This document shows positions 18,811-28,431 of a stretch of 64,000 bases of DNA, piece by piece. Positions within the stretch are counted from its first letter, which is position 1; each line of letters starts with the position of its first letter. The notes under the pieces were generated by a model that worked only from the letters and a program-made list of their open reading frames with translations, made no database searches and had not been told where the DNA came from. Made by a program: the position numbers and the translations under genes. Location: the NCBI RefSeq assembly GCF_020171845.1, contig NZ_JAIVAM010000012.1:124001-188000 (forward strand). The letters run 5' to 3'. This stretch comes from Cytobacillus kochii. Lineage in GTDB: Bacteria > Bacillota > Bacilli > Bacillales > Cytobacillaceae.

Positions 18811-19208
18811 AATCCGACATATTTCATCATTTTTTTATTACAAACTGAAACTTTTTCCTAAAAACTTGTATTTTTTTGCACCTTTCTCCTAATCTCTTTG
18901 GCCTAATAAAGAGGGATGATACTCCATCATCTGTAAAAATCTAGTTATTTCAATTATTTAATCCAGTCTCCATGAAAACATATTCACTTCAACATTTCAA
19001 TGATTAACTCTTTTAGAACAGACACAGGTTAAATAAATGCGTAAAGGTAGTGAGTTATATTATTTTGAGTGAGCTAGCTAGCGAAAACTATAGAATTCCC
19101 ATTTAAAATTGGTAGACTTTCTTCTTTTATTCAAAAGAGTGAACCACATTAAATGAATGAACTAGGAATATTACTTGCCTTTATAACACCTAATCAAGAG
19201 ACCAGAAA
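18811..19208. other. Long AT-rich intergenic region
   Basis: About 400 bp between the CwlO-type promoter and the terminator of the SNF2 gene. I see no supported ORF, RNA or mobile-element end. A short palindrome GCTAGCTAGC occurs near 19075. Confidence 0.5.
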
Positions 19209-19235
19209 CAAAAAAAAGAGACCCATTAGTCTCTT
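19209..19235 (-). terminator. Terminator overlapping the SNF2 stop codon
   Basis: AAGAGAC (19216-19222) pairs with GTCTCTT (19229-19235) and eight T residues follow on the minus strand. The stop codon lies in the loop, so the last codons form one arm. Confidence 0.85.
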
Positions 19236-22200
19236 ATATCTAAAAGATGTAATAGATCTTCTTCCGTAAGAAAGTCTTCTGGTTCCCGGTCAAGGATTGT
19301 ATGAATTAAATCTTTTTTGCGATACTGCATTTCTTCCATTCTTTCCTCAATCGTACCTTTAGCGATTAATTTCACGACTACAACATCTTTTTTTTGACCG
19401 ATGCGGTAGGCACGGTCCGCCGCCTGGCTTTCCACCGCTGGATTCCACCATGTGTCATATAAAATAACAGTGTCTGCACCTGTTAAATTCAAACCAGTGC
19501 CACCAGCTTTTAATGATAACAGAAAGAGGTTCTTTTCCCCGCTATTGAACCGTTCACACATTTCTACTCTTTCCTTTGCGGTTGTATGACCATCTAAATA
19601 AAAGAATTCTTTCCCTTGAAAGGAGAGTTCACTACTGATTATTTCAAGCATGCTCGTAAATTGAGAGAAAATGAGCACACGGCGATTCGCCTGTTTGGCT
19701 TCTTGTAATAAAGTCAATAATTGATCTAGTTTAGCTGATCGTCCCTGATAGTCTTCTACAAATAATGCTGGGTGACAACATAACTGTCTTAACCTCGTTA
19801 GTCCTGCTAAAATTCTAATACGATTTTTCCTTAACGTCCGTTTATCTAAATGCTTTAATGTATCTTCTTTCAATTTGGCTAGATACGCTAAATAAATTTT
19901 TTGTTGTTCTTTATATAAATCTATTCTTTCGATTTTTTCTTCCTTAACTGGAAGCTCTTCCAATACCTCTGTTTTCATTCTTCGTAAAACAAAAGGTTGA
20001 ATTATTCGGGCAATCGCAGCGTTATTTAGTTCACTAAATTGTTGTAAGCCGAGAAATAAATCTGGGAAGATAATATGAAAGACAGACCATAAGTCCTCGA
20101 TTGCATTTTCAATTGGTGTACCTGTTAGCGCAAACTTATATTGTGATGATAATTGTTTTACAGATTTATGTGTTTCAGTTAATGGGTTTTTAAAACTTTG
20201 TGCTTCATCAAAGATAATCGTGTGGAAACGTTCATTTCTCAACCAATGAATGTCTTTCCTTATTAACGTATATGATGTAATAACTACATCTGCTACATGA
20301 ATATCTTTACGTAATAATTGTCTTTCGCTCTGTTTGCTATCTAAAATCACAACTTTCATATCCGGTACAAACTTCATCCATTCTTGTAACCAATTGTAAA
20401 GTACGGCTGAGGGGCATACAATAAGAGCAGGTGACTGCTTATGTCTTATTTCATCTATATAAGAATAGATGAAAGTAATCGCTTGTATTGTTTTCCCAAG
20501 CCCCATATCGTCTGCTAAAATTCCACCAAATTGGTTTTCTGCCAGCTTTCTCATCCACTGATAACCTTCCATTTGATAGGGCCTTAATATGGACGAAAAA
20601 TTCCCTGGTAGAGGGTAGTCTTCTTCTTTAAGATTTTTAAAATCTTGAAGAAAATTTCTTATAGATGCTTCAAAGGCAATCGTATCTTCCTTCGTTTTTG
20701 CAATAAGCTGTAAGCCACGAGCAAGTGTCGTTTCACTCCAATTTTCAGCTTGCAGAGGTACTTCGTTCAAAAAAGCCTTAATTTGTTGATAATCTTCTGT
20801 TTCTAATGATAATAATGCCCCGTTCTTGAGGCGATAGTATTTTCGTTTATGTTCAATTGCACTTAGAATTTCTTTAATTTCTTGCTCAGGAATTCCTTCA
20901 ATATCAAATTTAAATTGCAGCCAATTCATTCGATCTTTTTTCATTTTCACTCTAATAACTGGACGCGTTTTACCTTTATCAATCCTCATCTTTATGGCTG
21001 TAGTCGTGTATATACGTACAAGCTCTTGTAAATCAGGTAAAATATGCATTAAAAAATGATATTCCAATTCTTCATTTTGAATATAATAACCTTCATCCGT
21101 TTTTGTAAAAGAGGCCTGCTCCATTAAAGAGAGGATTTGCTCCTCGTCTTCTTTATTTCTAAAAAGAACCTTTTTAGCTTTTTCTTCATCTAATGGATTA
21201 AAACTTAATTTGCCGTAATGAAACTCCAGACTAGCTAATAATTTATGATTTAAGCGATCTAAATAAAGCTTTGCCACTAGGGGGGCTTGCATATATTGTT
21301 TTTTAAGCGTATCAGCTATGGTTATGGTCGCAAGCTTCTTTAACCCAGGCACTACTTTATTTAAGAAAAATGAGATTTGTTCATCAGCAATCATCAATTT
21401 CTCATCCTTCTGCATCATCTTTAACAATTCAGTTAAACGTCTAAAGTCATGGTTAGGCCAATGATAAAAGCATCCCTCTTTATATACAGCTTGATAATAT
21501 GGTAAAAGCTGAAAAGAATCATTGTGATTGTAAGATAAAATAGCCATATTTTCTTCTTCGTTATAAGAGAGTTCAAAAATGATGGGTAAAGGTTGATCTG
21601 ATAATCTCATCGTTTGTAACTGTTTGTTCTCTTCTATAAAGTGACTATTACCTAACCGAATGATGTTCTCCATTACTTTTTCCCAAGTTAATGAAGGAAT
21701 GAATAACCATTCGTGCTTTCTTTCTGCATTCTCTAATAGTTGCATAATATTGACGATTGGTTCGGCTATATAATGTTTACTAGCATCCAAACGAAGTCCA
21801 TTACTTTCTTTGTAAACCCTTCCTTGCATAAAAGAACGGAACCAATCATGAGGGGAGGAAATAGGTAGACCTTGATAGATAAATGATAGCGCTAGCCTTG
21901 CTTCATTTTTCCATGTCACCGTACGGCATTGTATATGGATTTCTAATTTTTTTCTATACTCAAAATGGGCTTGTTCATTTACTTCCGGAATCTCTTTTGC
22001 AAATAAGGAGAATAGTTGATTCGCATCTGAGTCCGCTCTCACTCTGTTCTTTTTTTGACAGGCAATATAAACGGCTGCTAGATGCTGACATTCTTTACGA
22101 TAAGAAGAGAGTTGAGGGCAATTACACTTTGATTGTATCTCACCATCTGTCCGTTCTACTTCCACATTGAAGTGTTCTCCGCTTTTAACAACTGCATAGA

Positions 22201-22321
22201 TTTTGTTTTCTTCTTCTGTTATAAAGTTGACTTTCCCTGCAGAGAAAAAAGCTTTACCGCGCTTATAAGAAACAGCTCCACATCTTTCAATAATCATCTT
22301 GTCAGTGAGGTTCAATTCCAC
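19226..22321 (-). CDS. SNF2-family helicase with SWIM zinc finger
   Basis: A 1031-residue DEAD/SNF2 ATPase. It begins with a SWIM finger (CNCPQLSSYRKECQHLAAVY, about 65-84), has a long middle region (bacterial SNF2 helicase-associated), then the motor: Walker A ADDMGLGKTIQ, Walker B IIFDEAQ, TGTPIEN, and helicase C motifs LKAGGTGLNLTGAD and DRAYRIGQKKDV. Such proteins translocate on double-stranded DNA or remodel nucleoprotein; the cellular role in Bacillaceae is poorly defined. The GTG start follows AAAAGGAG at 8 bases. Stand-alone gene with its own terminator. Confidence 0.93.
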   Translation of the reverse strand: MELNLTDKMIIERCGAVSYKRGKAFFSAGKVNFITEEENKIYAVVKSGEHFNVEVERTDGEIQSKCNCPQLSSYRKECQHLAAVYIACQKKNRVRADSDANQLFSLFAKEIPEVNEQAHFEYRKKLEIHIQCRTVTWKNEARLALSFIYQGLPISSPHDWFRSFMQGRVYKESNGLRLDASKHYIAEPIVNIMQLLENAERKHEWLFIPSLTWEKVMENIIRLGNSHFIEENKQLQTMRLSDQPLPIIFELSYNEEENMAILSYNHNDSFQLLPYYQAVYKEGCFYHWPNHDFRRLTELLKMMQKDEKLMIADEQISFFLNKVVPGLKKLATITIADTLKKQYMQAPLVAKLYLDRLNHKLLASLEFHYGKLSFNPLDEEKAKKVLFRNKEDEEQILSLMEQASFTKTDEGYYIQNEELEYHFLMHILPDLQELVRIYTTTAIKMRIDKGKTRPVIRVKMKKDRMNWLQFKFDIEGIPEQEIKEILSAIEHKRKYYRLKNGALLSLETEDYQQIKAFLNEVPLQAENWSETTLARGLQLIAKTKEDTIAFEASIRNFLQDFKNLKEEDYPLPGNFSSILRPYQMEGYQWMRKLAENQFGGILADDMGLGKTIQAITFIYSYIDEIRHKQSPALIVCPSAVLYNWLQEWMKFVPDMKVVILDSKQSERQLLRKDIHVADVVITSYTLIRKDIHWLRNERFHTIIFDEAQSFKNPLTETHKSVKQLSSQYKFALTGTPIENAIEDLWSVFHIIFPDLFLGLQQFSELNNAAIARIIQPFVLRRMKTEVLEELPVKEEKIERIDLYKEQQKIYLAYLAKLKEDTLKHLDKRTLRKNRIRILAGLTRLRQLCCHPALFVEDYQGRSAKLDQLLTLLQEAKQANRRVLIFSQFTSMLEIISSELSFQGKEFFYLDGHTTAKERVEMCERFNSGEKNLFLLSLKAGGTGLNLTGADTVILYDTWWNPAVESQAADRAYRIGQKKDVVVVKLIAKGTIEERMEEMQYRKKDLIHTILDREPEDFLTEEDLLHLLDIRD

Positions 22322-22405
22322 AAATCATGCTCCTTTTTTCAAATGTTCTTCTATTATAACAAACCTATACATAAAGATTGTATAGCAAAAACTTTCTATT
22401 AATTG

Positions 22406-22433
22406 TTGAATTGATGTTTTGAAAGTGTATAAA
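22406..22433 (+). promoter_or_regulatory. Promoter of the 22481 gene
   Basis: TTGAAT (22406-22411) and TATAAA (22428-22433) lie 16 bp apart, about 50 bp before the start codon. Confidence 0.5.
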
Positions 22434-22480
22434 AGGAAATATGAATAGTAGAAACAGAAAATATAAACGGAGGAGATTAA

Positions 22481-22957
22481 ATGTTTAAGTTTATACTTTC
22501 CTTATCCGTCCTAACATTCGTCCTATTTTTGAACTTAACTGCGGTACCAAATGGGGAACCGGTGGCAGCAAAGGATACTACAGTTGAAAATGAGACTACT
22601 CAAGAACAAGCAAATATCGTTTCGACATTAAAAGATAAACTACATAGCGACCTGACAGAACAAGACGTAATCGATCAGTTTGGTCAACCCGATCAAAAAA
22701 TGAAGGATGATATGTACGGCTTACCCTCTTTTCGCTATGATTTTAAACATGATGAACATTATTCATTAGATGCTGATTATCAGCTCGTCGATATGGATGC
22801 GTTAAAAAATAAACAATTAGAGGCCATTATATACTTTGATTTTGATGATGAGAAAAATATTAGAAGTGCAGCACTCTATTATGTAAACGATGAGCAGAAA
22901 ATTGAAGAATACCGTATATTTGCTGATGGTACAGAAAAAAAGATGGAGATTGAATAA
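22481..22957 (+). CDS. Secreted protein of unknown function
   Basis: A 158-residue protein with an N-terminal hydrophobic segment (FILSLSVLTFVLFLNLTAV) that looks like a signal peptide or anchor, with no lipobox Cys. The mature part is acidic, with DLTEQDVIDQFGQPDQKMKD followed by beta-rich sequence; the motif of a helix ending in FGQPD resembles the SmpA/OmlA-type or YjgB-like beta-lactamase-inhibitor fold, but similarity is only suggestive. GGAGGAG precedes the ATG. It is divergent from the SNF2 gene and ends in a strong terminator. Confidence 0.75.
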   Translation: MFKFILSLSVLTFVLFLNLTAVPNGEPVAAKDTTVENETTQEQANIVSTLKDKLHSDLTEQDVIDQFGQPDQKMKDDMYGLPSFRYDFKHDEHYSLDADYQLVDMDALKNKQLEAIIYFDFDDEKNIRSAALYYVNDEQKIEEYRIFADGTEKKMEIE

Positions 22958-22990
22958 TAGAGATAAACTGATAAAGAAAATAGATAAAAA

Positions 22991-23036
22991 GAAAAAGTCA
23001 GTCCCGTTAACACTCATTTACGGAACTGACTTTTTC
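22991..23036 (+). terminator. Terminator of the secreted-protein gene
   Basis: AAAAAGTCAGT (22992-23002) pairs with ACTGACTTTTT (23025-23035), with an inner CCGT/ACGG pairing. Confidence 0.9.
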
Positions 23037-23137
23037 TATCCCTTGGTACTCATATATATTTATTAAGTGATTGCCTTTAATTGAATTCTCAGCATCACAC
23101 TCGTAAGGTAGTTCGAACATAGAGCGAACCCTTCCAA

Positions 23138-23362
23138 TCATTCTTCTTTATTCAATTCGGCTGCTTTCCTTTGAATAGTAATAATTAGCTTTACTAATAT
23201 AACCGTACCTGCGATATTAGCGATTAAACTTGAAAGCAATAATAGAATCGCTACGATTGGCGAAACATCTAGTTTAAAGGAAAAATACAGTAAAACAATA
23301 CCTATAAATATAAGAAGAAAGCCAGGATATTTTTTCACCACAACACCGCCTATCGAAACCAT
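23138..23362 (-). CDS. Small membrane protein, two transmembrane helices
   Basis: A 74-residue protein with hydrophobic segments at about residues 12-30 (YPGFLLIFIGIVLLYFSF) and 34-62, and a charged tail QRKAAELNKEE. I do not recognise the family. The ATG at 23362 has only a weak site; a GTG eight codons later (23338) has AGGCGG at 7 bases and may be the true start. It is 127 bp downstream of the nitrilase gene on the same strand. Confidence 0.6.
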   Translation of the reverse strand: MVSIGGVVVKKYPGFLLIFIGIVLLYFSFKLDVSPIVAILLLLSSLIANIAGTVILVKLIITIQRKAAELNKEE

Positions 23363-23489
23363 AATTTAATCCAATCCTATTTTTATCTGTTACTGAGTTT
23401 TTGACTCGTTTGTTTACCTCAGGGTTCTCCCTAAGTATGGACACATACTCACTGTTTTTAGTGGAAAATCAATGACATGTTCAATAATC

Positions 23490-24356
23490 CTATCTTGCCT
23501 TTTCCCAATCATAATATAAATCTGTTCTTCGGTCACGCCAAGTTGTAACAGATCCTTTTTTTCTTACTTCATCCAATAAATGAAGATCGATGTCAGCTGT
23601 AATAATCATATCATTATTTAATTCCCCCTCAGCTAAAACACCTTGCGGAGGAAAGGGTATATCGTTTGGTGTCATGATAGCTGCTTGTCCAAAATTTGCA
23701 CGCATAAAATCAACTGTGGGAAGTGATCCCACCGTCCCTGCACCTACTACATAGATTTGATTTTCGATTGCTCTTGCGTGAGAAGTGTATCTGACGCGAT
23801 GAAAACCATGGCGGTCATCGGTACACGAAGGGCAAAAAATAACATCTGCCCCTTTCGCTACTGCCATGCGGACAATCTCAGGAAATTCTATGTCATAACA
23901 TGTAAGAATCGCAATCCTACCTTTTTCTGTATCGAAAACTTTTAAGTCTTCACCCTTTGTTATGCCCCATTCATATATTTCAGTCGGTGTCAAATGAAGC
24001 TTTGCTTGTTCTTCTATCCGTCCATCCGGGTAAAAAAGATGGGCCATATTATAGAGACGATTATTTCGCCTGATTACGTGAGTCCCTGCAATCATATGCA
24101 TATTTGTTTCGGCAGCTAATTGAGTAAACAGCGATTGATATTGTTTCGTAAAACCTGGTAATTCTGCAATGGATAAACTCTCACCCGTTTCACTACCAAT
24201 TGATAGTAATTGAGTTGTAAAAAATTCTGGAAACAATACAAACTCAGAATCAAACTCTTTTGCAGTAAGAATATAGTGTTTGCATTGACGAGCAAAATCC
24301 TCAAACGAACGAATCGTATGCAAATGATACTGCACACTAGAAACTCTCATCTTCAT
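23490..24356 (-). CDS. Carbon-nitrogen hydrolase (nitrilase superfamily)
   Basis: About 288 residues with the Glu-Lys-Cys triad: Glu in FVLFPEFFTTQ (about 44), Lys in QAKLHLTPTE (about 123) and Cys in AILTCYDIEFPE (about 155). The family hydrolyses amides or nitriles such as omega-amido acids and N-carbamoyl compounds; the C-terminal RRTDLYYDW is typical of a branch often annotated simply as amidohydrolase. The ATG at 24356 lies 6 bases after AAGGAGG; an ATG two codons earlier abuts it. Confidence 0.88.
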   Translation of the reverse strand: MKMRVSSVQYHLHTIRSFEDFARQCKHYILTAKEFDSEFVLFPEFFTTQLLSIGSETGESLSIAELPGFTKQYQSLFTQLAAETNMHMIAGTHVIRRNNRLYNMAHLFYPDGRIEEQAKLHLTPTEIYEWGITKGEDLKVFDTEKGRIAILTCYDIEFPEIVRMAVAKGADVIFCPSCTDDRHGFHRVRYTSHARAIENQIYVVGAGTVGSLPTVDFMRANFGQAAIMTPNDIPFPPQGVLAEGELNNDMIITADIDLHLLDEVRKKGSVTTWRDRRTDLYYDWEKAR

Positions 24357-24382
24357 TGTCATCCTCCTTATCTTTTGGGCAT

Positions 24383-24424
24383 AATAAAACCCAGAGAAAG
24401 AAAAGCCACATTCTTTCTACCGGG
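24383..24424 (-). terminator. Probable terminator after the ABC exporter gene
   Basis: On the minus strand CCC-GGT-AGAAAG pairs with CTTTCT-CT-GGG and is followed by TTTTATTAT. The stem has a mismatch near its base. Confidence 0.6.
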
Positions 24425-24495
24425 TAAACAAGTCTTTCTTTAAATTTCACATATCTTTTATTATGATAAATAATCTTCACTTTGACAACCTTTAT

Positions 24496-26208
24496 TTATT
24501 GGTACTGCACATGATGTAGGTTCGCAAAAATCCCTTCAAGAGCGAGTAACTCTTCTTCAGTTCCTTCTTCGGTTATACCATCCTCAGTAACAACCATGAT
24601 TTTATCGGCATTTTTAATCGTGGCAAATCTATGGGCTATAACAAGTGTCGTTCGATCTTTAGATAACTCAGTTAAGGCCGACTGAATGAGTTTTTCAGTT
24701 TCGGTATCAAGTGCTGAAGTGGCTTCATCTAAGATTAAAATCGGTGGATTTTTCAAAAACATTCTCGCAATGGCTAAACGTTGCTTTTGTCCCCCAGAAA
24801 GTTTTAACCCTCTCTCGCCAACTTGTGTCTCGAAACCATCAGGTAACGTATCAATCCATTGCGTTAGGTGGGCTTTACTTGCTGCTAATATGATTTCCTC
24901 TTCCGTTGCATCCAACTTGCCATAAGCAATATTCTCTTTAATGGTGCCTGTAAACAAAAAGACATCTTGTTGAACGATACCAATTTGATTTCTTAAAGAG
25001 TTTTTCGTCATATCTTGAATGTTGATACCATCAATCGTAATGGTTCCTTTATCAACATCATAAAATCTAGGTATTAAGGAACAAATCGTAGACTTTCCAG
25101 CGCCTGAAGGACCAACAAAGGCCACCGTTTGTCCAGATTGAATATGAAAATTCAACTCTTGTAAAACTTTTTGAGTATCATTGTACCCGAATGTGACATC
25201 GTTAAAGGTAATATTCCCGTGTAATGAATCAACTTCTATTGCATCAGGCTTATCATTTATATCTGGTTCTTGATCAATCATTTCTGTGAAACGCTTGAAC
25301 CCTGCCATTCCTTTTGGATAGAGCTCCATTAACGCACTAATTTTATCAATCGGCTTTAATAAAAGATTAGCATACAATACAAAAGCGACCAACTCTCCTG
25401 GTGCTAACTGATTATTGAAAGCTAACCAAGCACCAAAAACTAAAACAGATAGAATTAACACTCTCGTGAGGAAATAGACGCCAGATAATGTGATCCCCAT
25501 GACTTTATAGCCACGAAGTTTAGCCGAACGAAACCTTCTATTATCCTTTGTAAATCTTTCAATTTCAAAAGCTTCATTTGTAAAAGACTGAACAACACGG
25601 GCACCAGAAACACTATCTTCTACCCTACCATTCACTTCGGCAATTTCTGTATACATTCTTTTCCAAGCTTTATTCATAGAAATATTACAATATGCGATGA
25701 GCCATACAAGGAACGGCACAATAAATATTGCTACCAATGCAAGCTTCACATTAATAGTTAACATGATCCAAAAAGCGCCGACAAAAGTCATCGCTGCAAT
25801 AAAAAGGTCTTCTGGTCCATGATGGGCTAACTCACCAATATCCATTAAGTCATTGGTTGTCCGGCTCATAATATGACCGGTTTTCGTATTATCAAAGAAA
25901 CGAAAAGATTGCTTCTGCACATGTGTAAATAATTGCTGTCTCATATCTGTTTCAATATTAATACCAAGTTTATGTCCCCAGTAGTTAACAACAAAATGTA
26001 GCCCAGTACTCGTAAAATAAAGAGCAAACAAACCCGCACTAACCGCAACAATCATTGACCAATTGTTGGTTGGTAGTAATTCATCGACAAACCAACTAAC
26101 AGCTAATGGAAAAGCTAATTCTAGTAGAGCAACGATAATGGCACAACTAAAATCAATAATAAATAATCTTTTATGAGGTAAATAATAAGTGAAAAATCTT
26201 CTAAACAT
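24496..26208 (-). CDS. ABC exporter, fused membrane and ATPase domains
   Basis: A 570-residue type IV (MsbA/BmrA-like) half-transporter. Six membrane helices occupy about residues 1-300. The ATPase domain has Walker A FVGPSGAGKST (about 363-373), Q-loop QQDVFLF, signature LSGGQKQRLAIARM, Walker B ILILDEATSALD and H-loop IAHRFATI. It would export a lipophilic drug, lipid or peptide as a homodimer, or pair with an unseen partner. TAGGAG precedes the ATG. No adjacent second half-transporter is present, which favours a homodimer. Confidence 0.93.
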   Translation of the reverse strand: MFRRFFTYYLPHKRLFIIDFSCAIIVALLELAFPLAVSWFVDELLPTNNWSMIVAVSAGLFALYFTSTGLHFVVNYWGHKLGINIETDMRQQLFTHVQKQSFRFFDNTKTGHIMSRTTNDLMDIGELAHHGPEDLFIAAMTFVGAFWIMLTINVKLALVAIFIVPFLVWLIAYCNISMNKAWKRMYTEIAEVNGRVEDSVSGARVVQSFTNEAFEIERFTKDNRRFRSAKLRGYKVMGITLSGVYFLTRVLILSVLVFGAWLAFNNQLAPGELVAFVLYANLLLKPIDKISALMELYPKGMAGFKRFTEMIDQEPDINDKPDAIEVDSLHGNITFNDVTFGYNDTQKVLQELNFHIQSGQTVAFVGPSGAGKSTICSLIPRFYDVDKGTITIDGINIQDMTKNSLRNQIGIVQQDVFLFTGTIKENIAYGKLDATEEEIILAASKAHLTQWIDTLPDGFETQVGERGLKLSGGQKQRLAIARMFLKNPPILILDEATSALDTETEKLIQSALTELSKDRTTLVIAHRFATIKNADKIMVVTEDGITEEGTEEELLALEGIFANLHHVQYQ

Positions 26209-26281
26209 GCTATTCTCCTAACTTTCAAAATATATCTTGGATTATATGCCTCGAAGATAAAAGTTACAATACCTTTTTACT

Positions 26282-27913
26282 TTATTTACACTGCTCTTCA
26301 TTCATTACAATCACTTTTCCTGTTGAATCGTATATGGAAACTGGTAGACATCCTGTTGCTAACAATTCCCCTCTAAGATAATCACTTACTGCCTGTATAC
26401 TAGCTTTCGATTGACTAAATGTAGCAATAAATCCTTGTACAAAATCCCATTGTTCATAGTGATAAGGAGTTGTTGTCGAAATCACTATGATTGGCTTCTT
26501 TTCCTTTTGTAGGTTGTTATTCAATAACGCGCCTTTTTTATGATGTAAAATATAAATGAGTCGTTCTGCCTCTTCTTCGGTTGTAACGGAGATTCCCGCT
26601 TTAACTAATATTTCAGTTAACCGTTTGTTCGATTGATGATTACTGCCATCATCTATGAATGCCACCCTCTCATTTTTTTGAATCGGGAGCGTCTCATCTC
26701 GTTTTATAATTGTAATCCCTTTTTCAGCCGCTTCTTTTTCTACCTTAAGATGTTCTTTAACACGTATGACATCAATCGTGTTATGCTCTTTAAATAACTG
26801 TGCTTTCAAGTTTAGAATCCTTAGCACAGATAAATCAATTCTTTCCTCACTAATAACCTCTGTTTTGACGGCATTTATCAGCGCCCGCTTAACAGTTAAT
26901 GCTTCACTTGGCATTAATAATATATCTGCACCAGCATTAACAGCAGAAATAGCGGCATCAGCTGCTGTAAAATTGCTCGCTACCGCTTGCATATTTAGGG
27001 CATCTGTTATAACTACTCCATTAAACCCAAGACTTTGCCGCAGAAGATTCGTTGTTATAGCGTGAGATAGCGATGCTGGATATACTGACTTCTCAATAGC
27101 CGGAAACGCAATATGAGCAGTCATAATGGATTGAAGACCATTGTCTATTAAATATCGATAAGGTATGAGCTCATTTTTCTTTAATTGCTCGATAGACTTA
27201 GACACAGTGGGTAACCCTTTATGAGAATCAACCGTTACATCACCATGACCTGGGAAATGCTTTGCTACAGCAACTATTCCTGCTTCATGGAGCCCCTCCA
27301 TAAAAGCTGCACTCATTTTTGCAACTAAGTATGGATTTTCCCCAAAAGAGCGGACACCTACGATGGGATTTAAAGGATTACTATTCATATCAACCACTGG
27401 TGCGAAGTTCATATTAAAACCTAATGAATCCAACTCCTTTCCTAATACTGAGGCGACACGCTTTGTAAGTCCAAGATCACTACTAGCTCCCAATGCCATA
27501 TTTCCTGGCATTTCTGTTAAGAAAGGGAGACGATTCACTATTTCTCCACCTTCTTGATCTACGCCTATAAAGAAAGGAATTCCACGATTGAGATGTTGTA
27601 ATTCCGTTGTAAATCGCTTTGTTTGTTCCATCGATTGAATATTTTCCTTAAAAAAAATAATCCCACCAGGTTGGATTTGATCTATTACCCGAATGATTGA
27701 AGCATTCACACCTATTTGTCCGCTCCCGACTGTTTGATTAAAATCTATCATTAACATTTGCCCTATTTTTTCCTCCACACTCATTTCATGGAGTTGCTGT
27801 GTTACGTTCGTTTTTTCTATAGTTAAAGCTTGAACCCCCGATTCATTTTGCAAAAGAAACATAAAACAAATACAAAATATGAAACGTCTCATCCTGCTTT
27901 CACATCTTTTCAT
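26282..27913 (-). CDS. Secreted GH3 beta-N-acetylhexosaminidase (NagZ-like)
   Basis: A 543-residue glycoside hydrolase family 3 enzyme. After a signal sequence (MRRFIFCICFMFLLQ, from residue 8) the TIM barrel shows IPFFIGVDQEGGEIVNRL and the NagZ signature KHFPGHGDVTVDSHKGLP with the catalytic His/Asp dyad. A second domain follows but the protein is shorter than B. subtilis NagZ/YbbD (about 640). It removes N-acetylglucosamine from muropeptides during wall recycling. The first ATG lies right after the upstream terminator and has no clear ribosome site; the next ATG (27892) also has a poor one. Confidence 0.88.
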   Translation of the reverse strand: MKRCESRMRRFIFCICFMFLLQNESGVQALTIEKTNVTQQLHEMSVEEKIGQMLMIDFNQTVGSGQIGVNASIIRVIDQIQPGGIIFFKENIQSMEQTKRFTTELQHLNRGIPFFIGVDQEGGEIVNRLPFLTEMPGNMALGASSDLGLTKRVASVLGKELDSLGFNMNFAPVVDMNSNPLNPIVGVRSFGENPYLVAKMSAAFMEGLHEAGIVAVAKHFPGHGDVTVDSHKGLPTVSKSIEQLKKNELIPYRYLIDNGLQSIMTAHIAFPAIEKSVYPASLSHAITTNLLRQSLGFNGVVITDALNMQAVASNFTAADAAISAVNAGADILLMPSEALTVKRALINAVKTEVISEERIDLSVLRILNLKAQLFKEHNTIDVIRVKEHLKVEKEAAEKGITIIKRDETLPIQKNERVAFIDDGSNHQSNKRLTEILVKAGISVTTEEEAERLIYILHHKKGALLNNNLQKEKKPIIVISTTTPYHYEQWDFVQGFIATFSQSKASIQAVSDYLRGELLATGCLPVSIYDSTGKVIVMNEEQCK

Positions 27914-27921
27914 TAATTAAT

Positions 27922-27950
27922 AGAAAAGAGGTGCTATGCGCACCTCTTCT
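27922..27950 (-). terminator. Terminator after the ThrE pair
   Basis: AAGAGGTGC (27926-27934) pairs with GCACCTCTT (27940-27948), followed on the minus strand by TTTTCTATT. It lies between the exporter genes and the GH3 gene. Confidence 0.75.
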
Positions 27951-27953
27951 CTA

Positions 27954-28409
27954 TTATGTGTTTCTGGATGTTATTTTATGTTTTGCTTTCATAAACAATT
28001 GAAAAAACACTTCTGCAATGACAAGTCCCACCGCAATCGCACCTGATATCATAAATGCCTTTGCTGCCAATTGGATGGCCATATTATAATCATTTAACAC
28101 AAAATGTCTCATTGCATCATAGGAAATACCACCTGGAACCAATGGAATTATACCAGCAACACTGAAGATAATTATTGGCGTACGATAGATTTTTGCGAAA
28201 ATATGACTAATTGCTGAAATGAACACTGCAGAAATTAACGAAGCGGGGATTGCATCATAATGATTGTTCACAAGAATTATATAGATGATCCAGCCAACCA
28301 TACCAACAAACCCACAACGCAATAATGATTTTCTTGGCGCATTAAAAATGACACCGAACGATGTTGCCGCAATAAAACTTGTAAACAAATGTGTAATAAC
28401 CATTGTCAT
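27954..28409 (-). CDS. ThrE-type threonine/serine exporter, small subunit
   Basis: A 151-residue membrane protein with about four helices matching the ThrE_2 (DUF3815/YjjB) half: FGVIFNAPRKSLLRCGFVGM and the pore-like IIPLVPGGISYDAMRH. Together with the gene upstream it makes a split version of Corynebacterium ThrE, which exports threonine and serine. GAGGTG is 8 bases before the ATG. Twenty-two bp separate it from its partner. Confidence 0.88.
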   Translation of the reverse strand: MTMVITHLFTSFIAATSFGVIFNAPRKSLLRCGFVGMVGWIIYIILVNNHYDAIPASLISAVFISAISHIFAKIYRTPIIIFSVAGIIPLVPGGISYDAMRHFVLNDYNMAIQLAAKAFMISGAIAVGLVIAEVFFQLFMKAKHKITSRNT

Positions 28410-28431
28410 GTATTTCGCACCTCACTTTCAT

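Noticed and set aside
19070..19085. GCTAGCTAGC palindrome as an insertion-site scar or operator
   Set aside because: It is a short isolated palindrome with no flanking direct repeats or neighbouring promoter.
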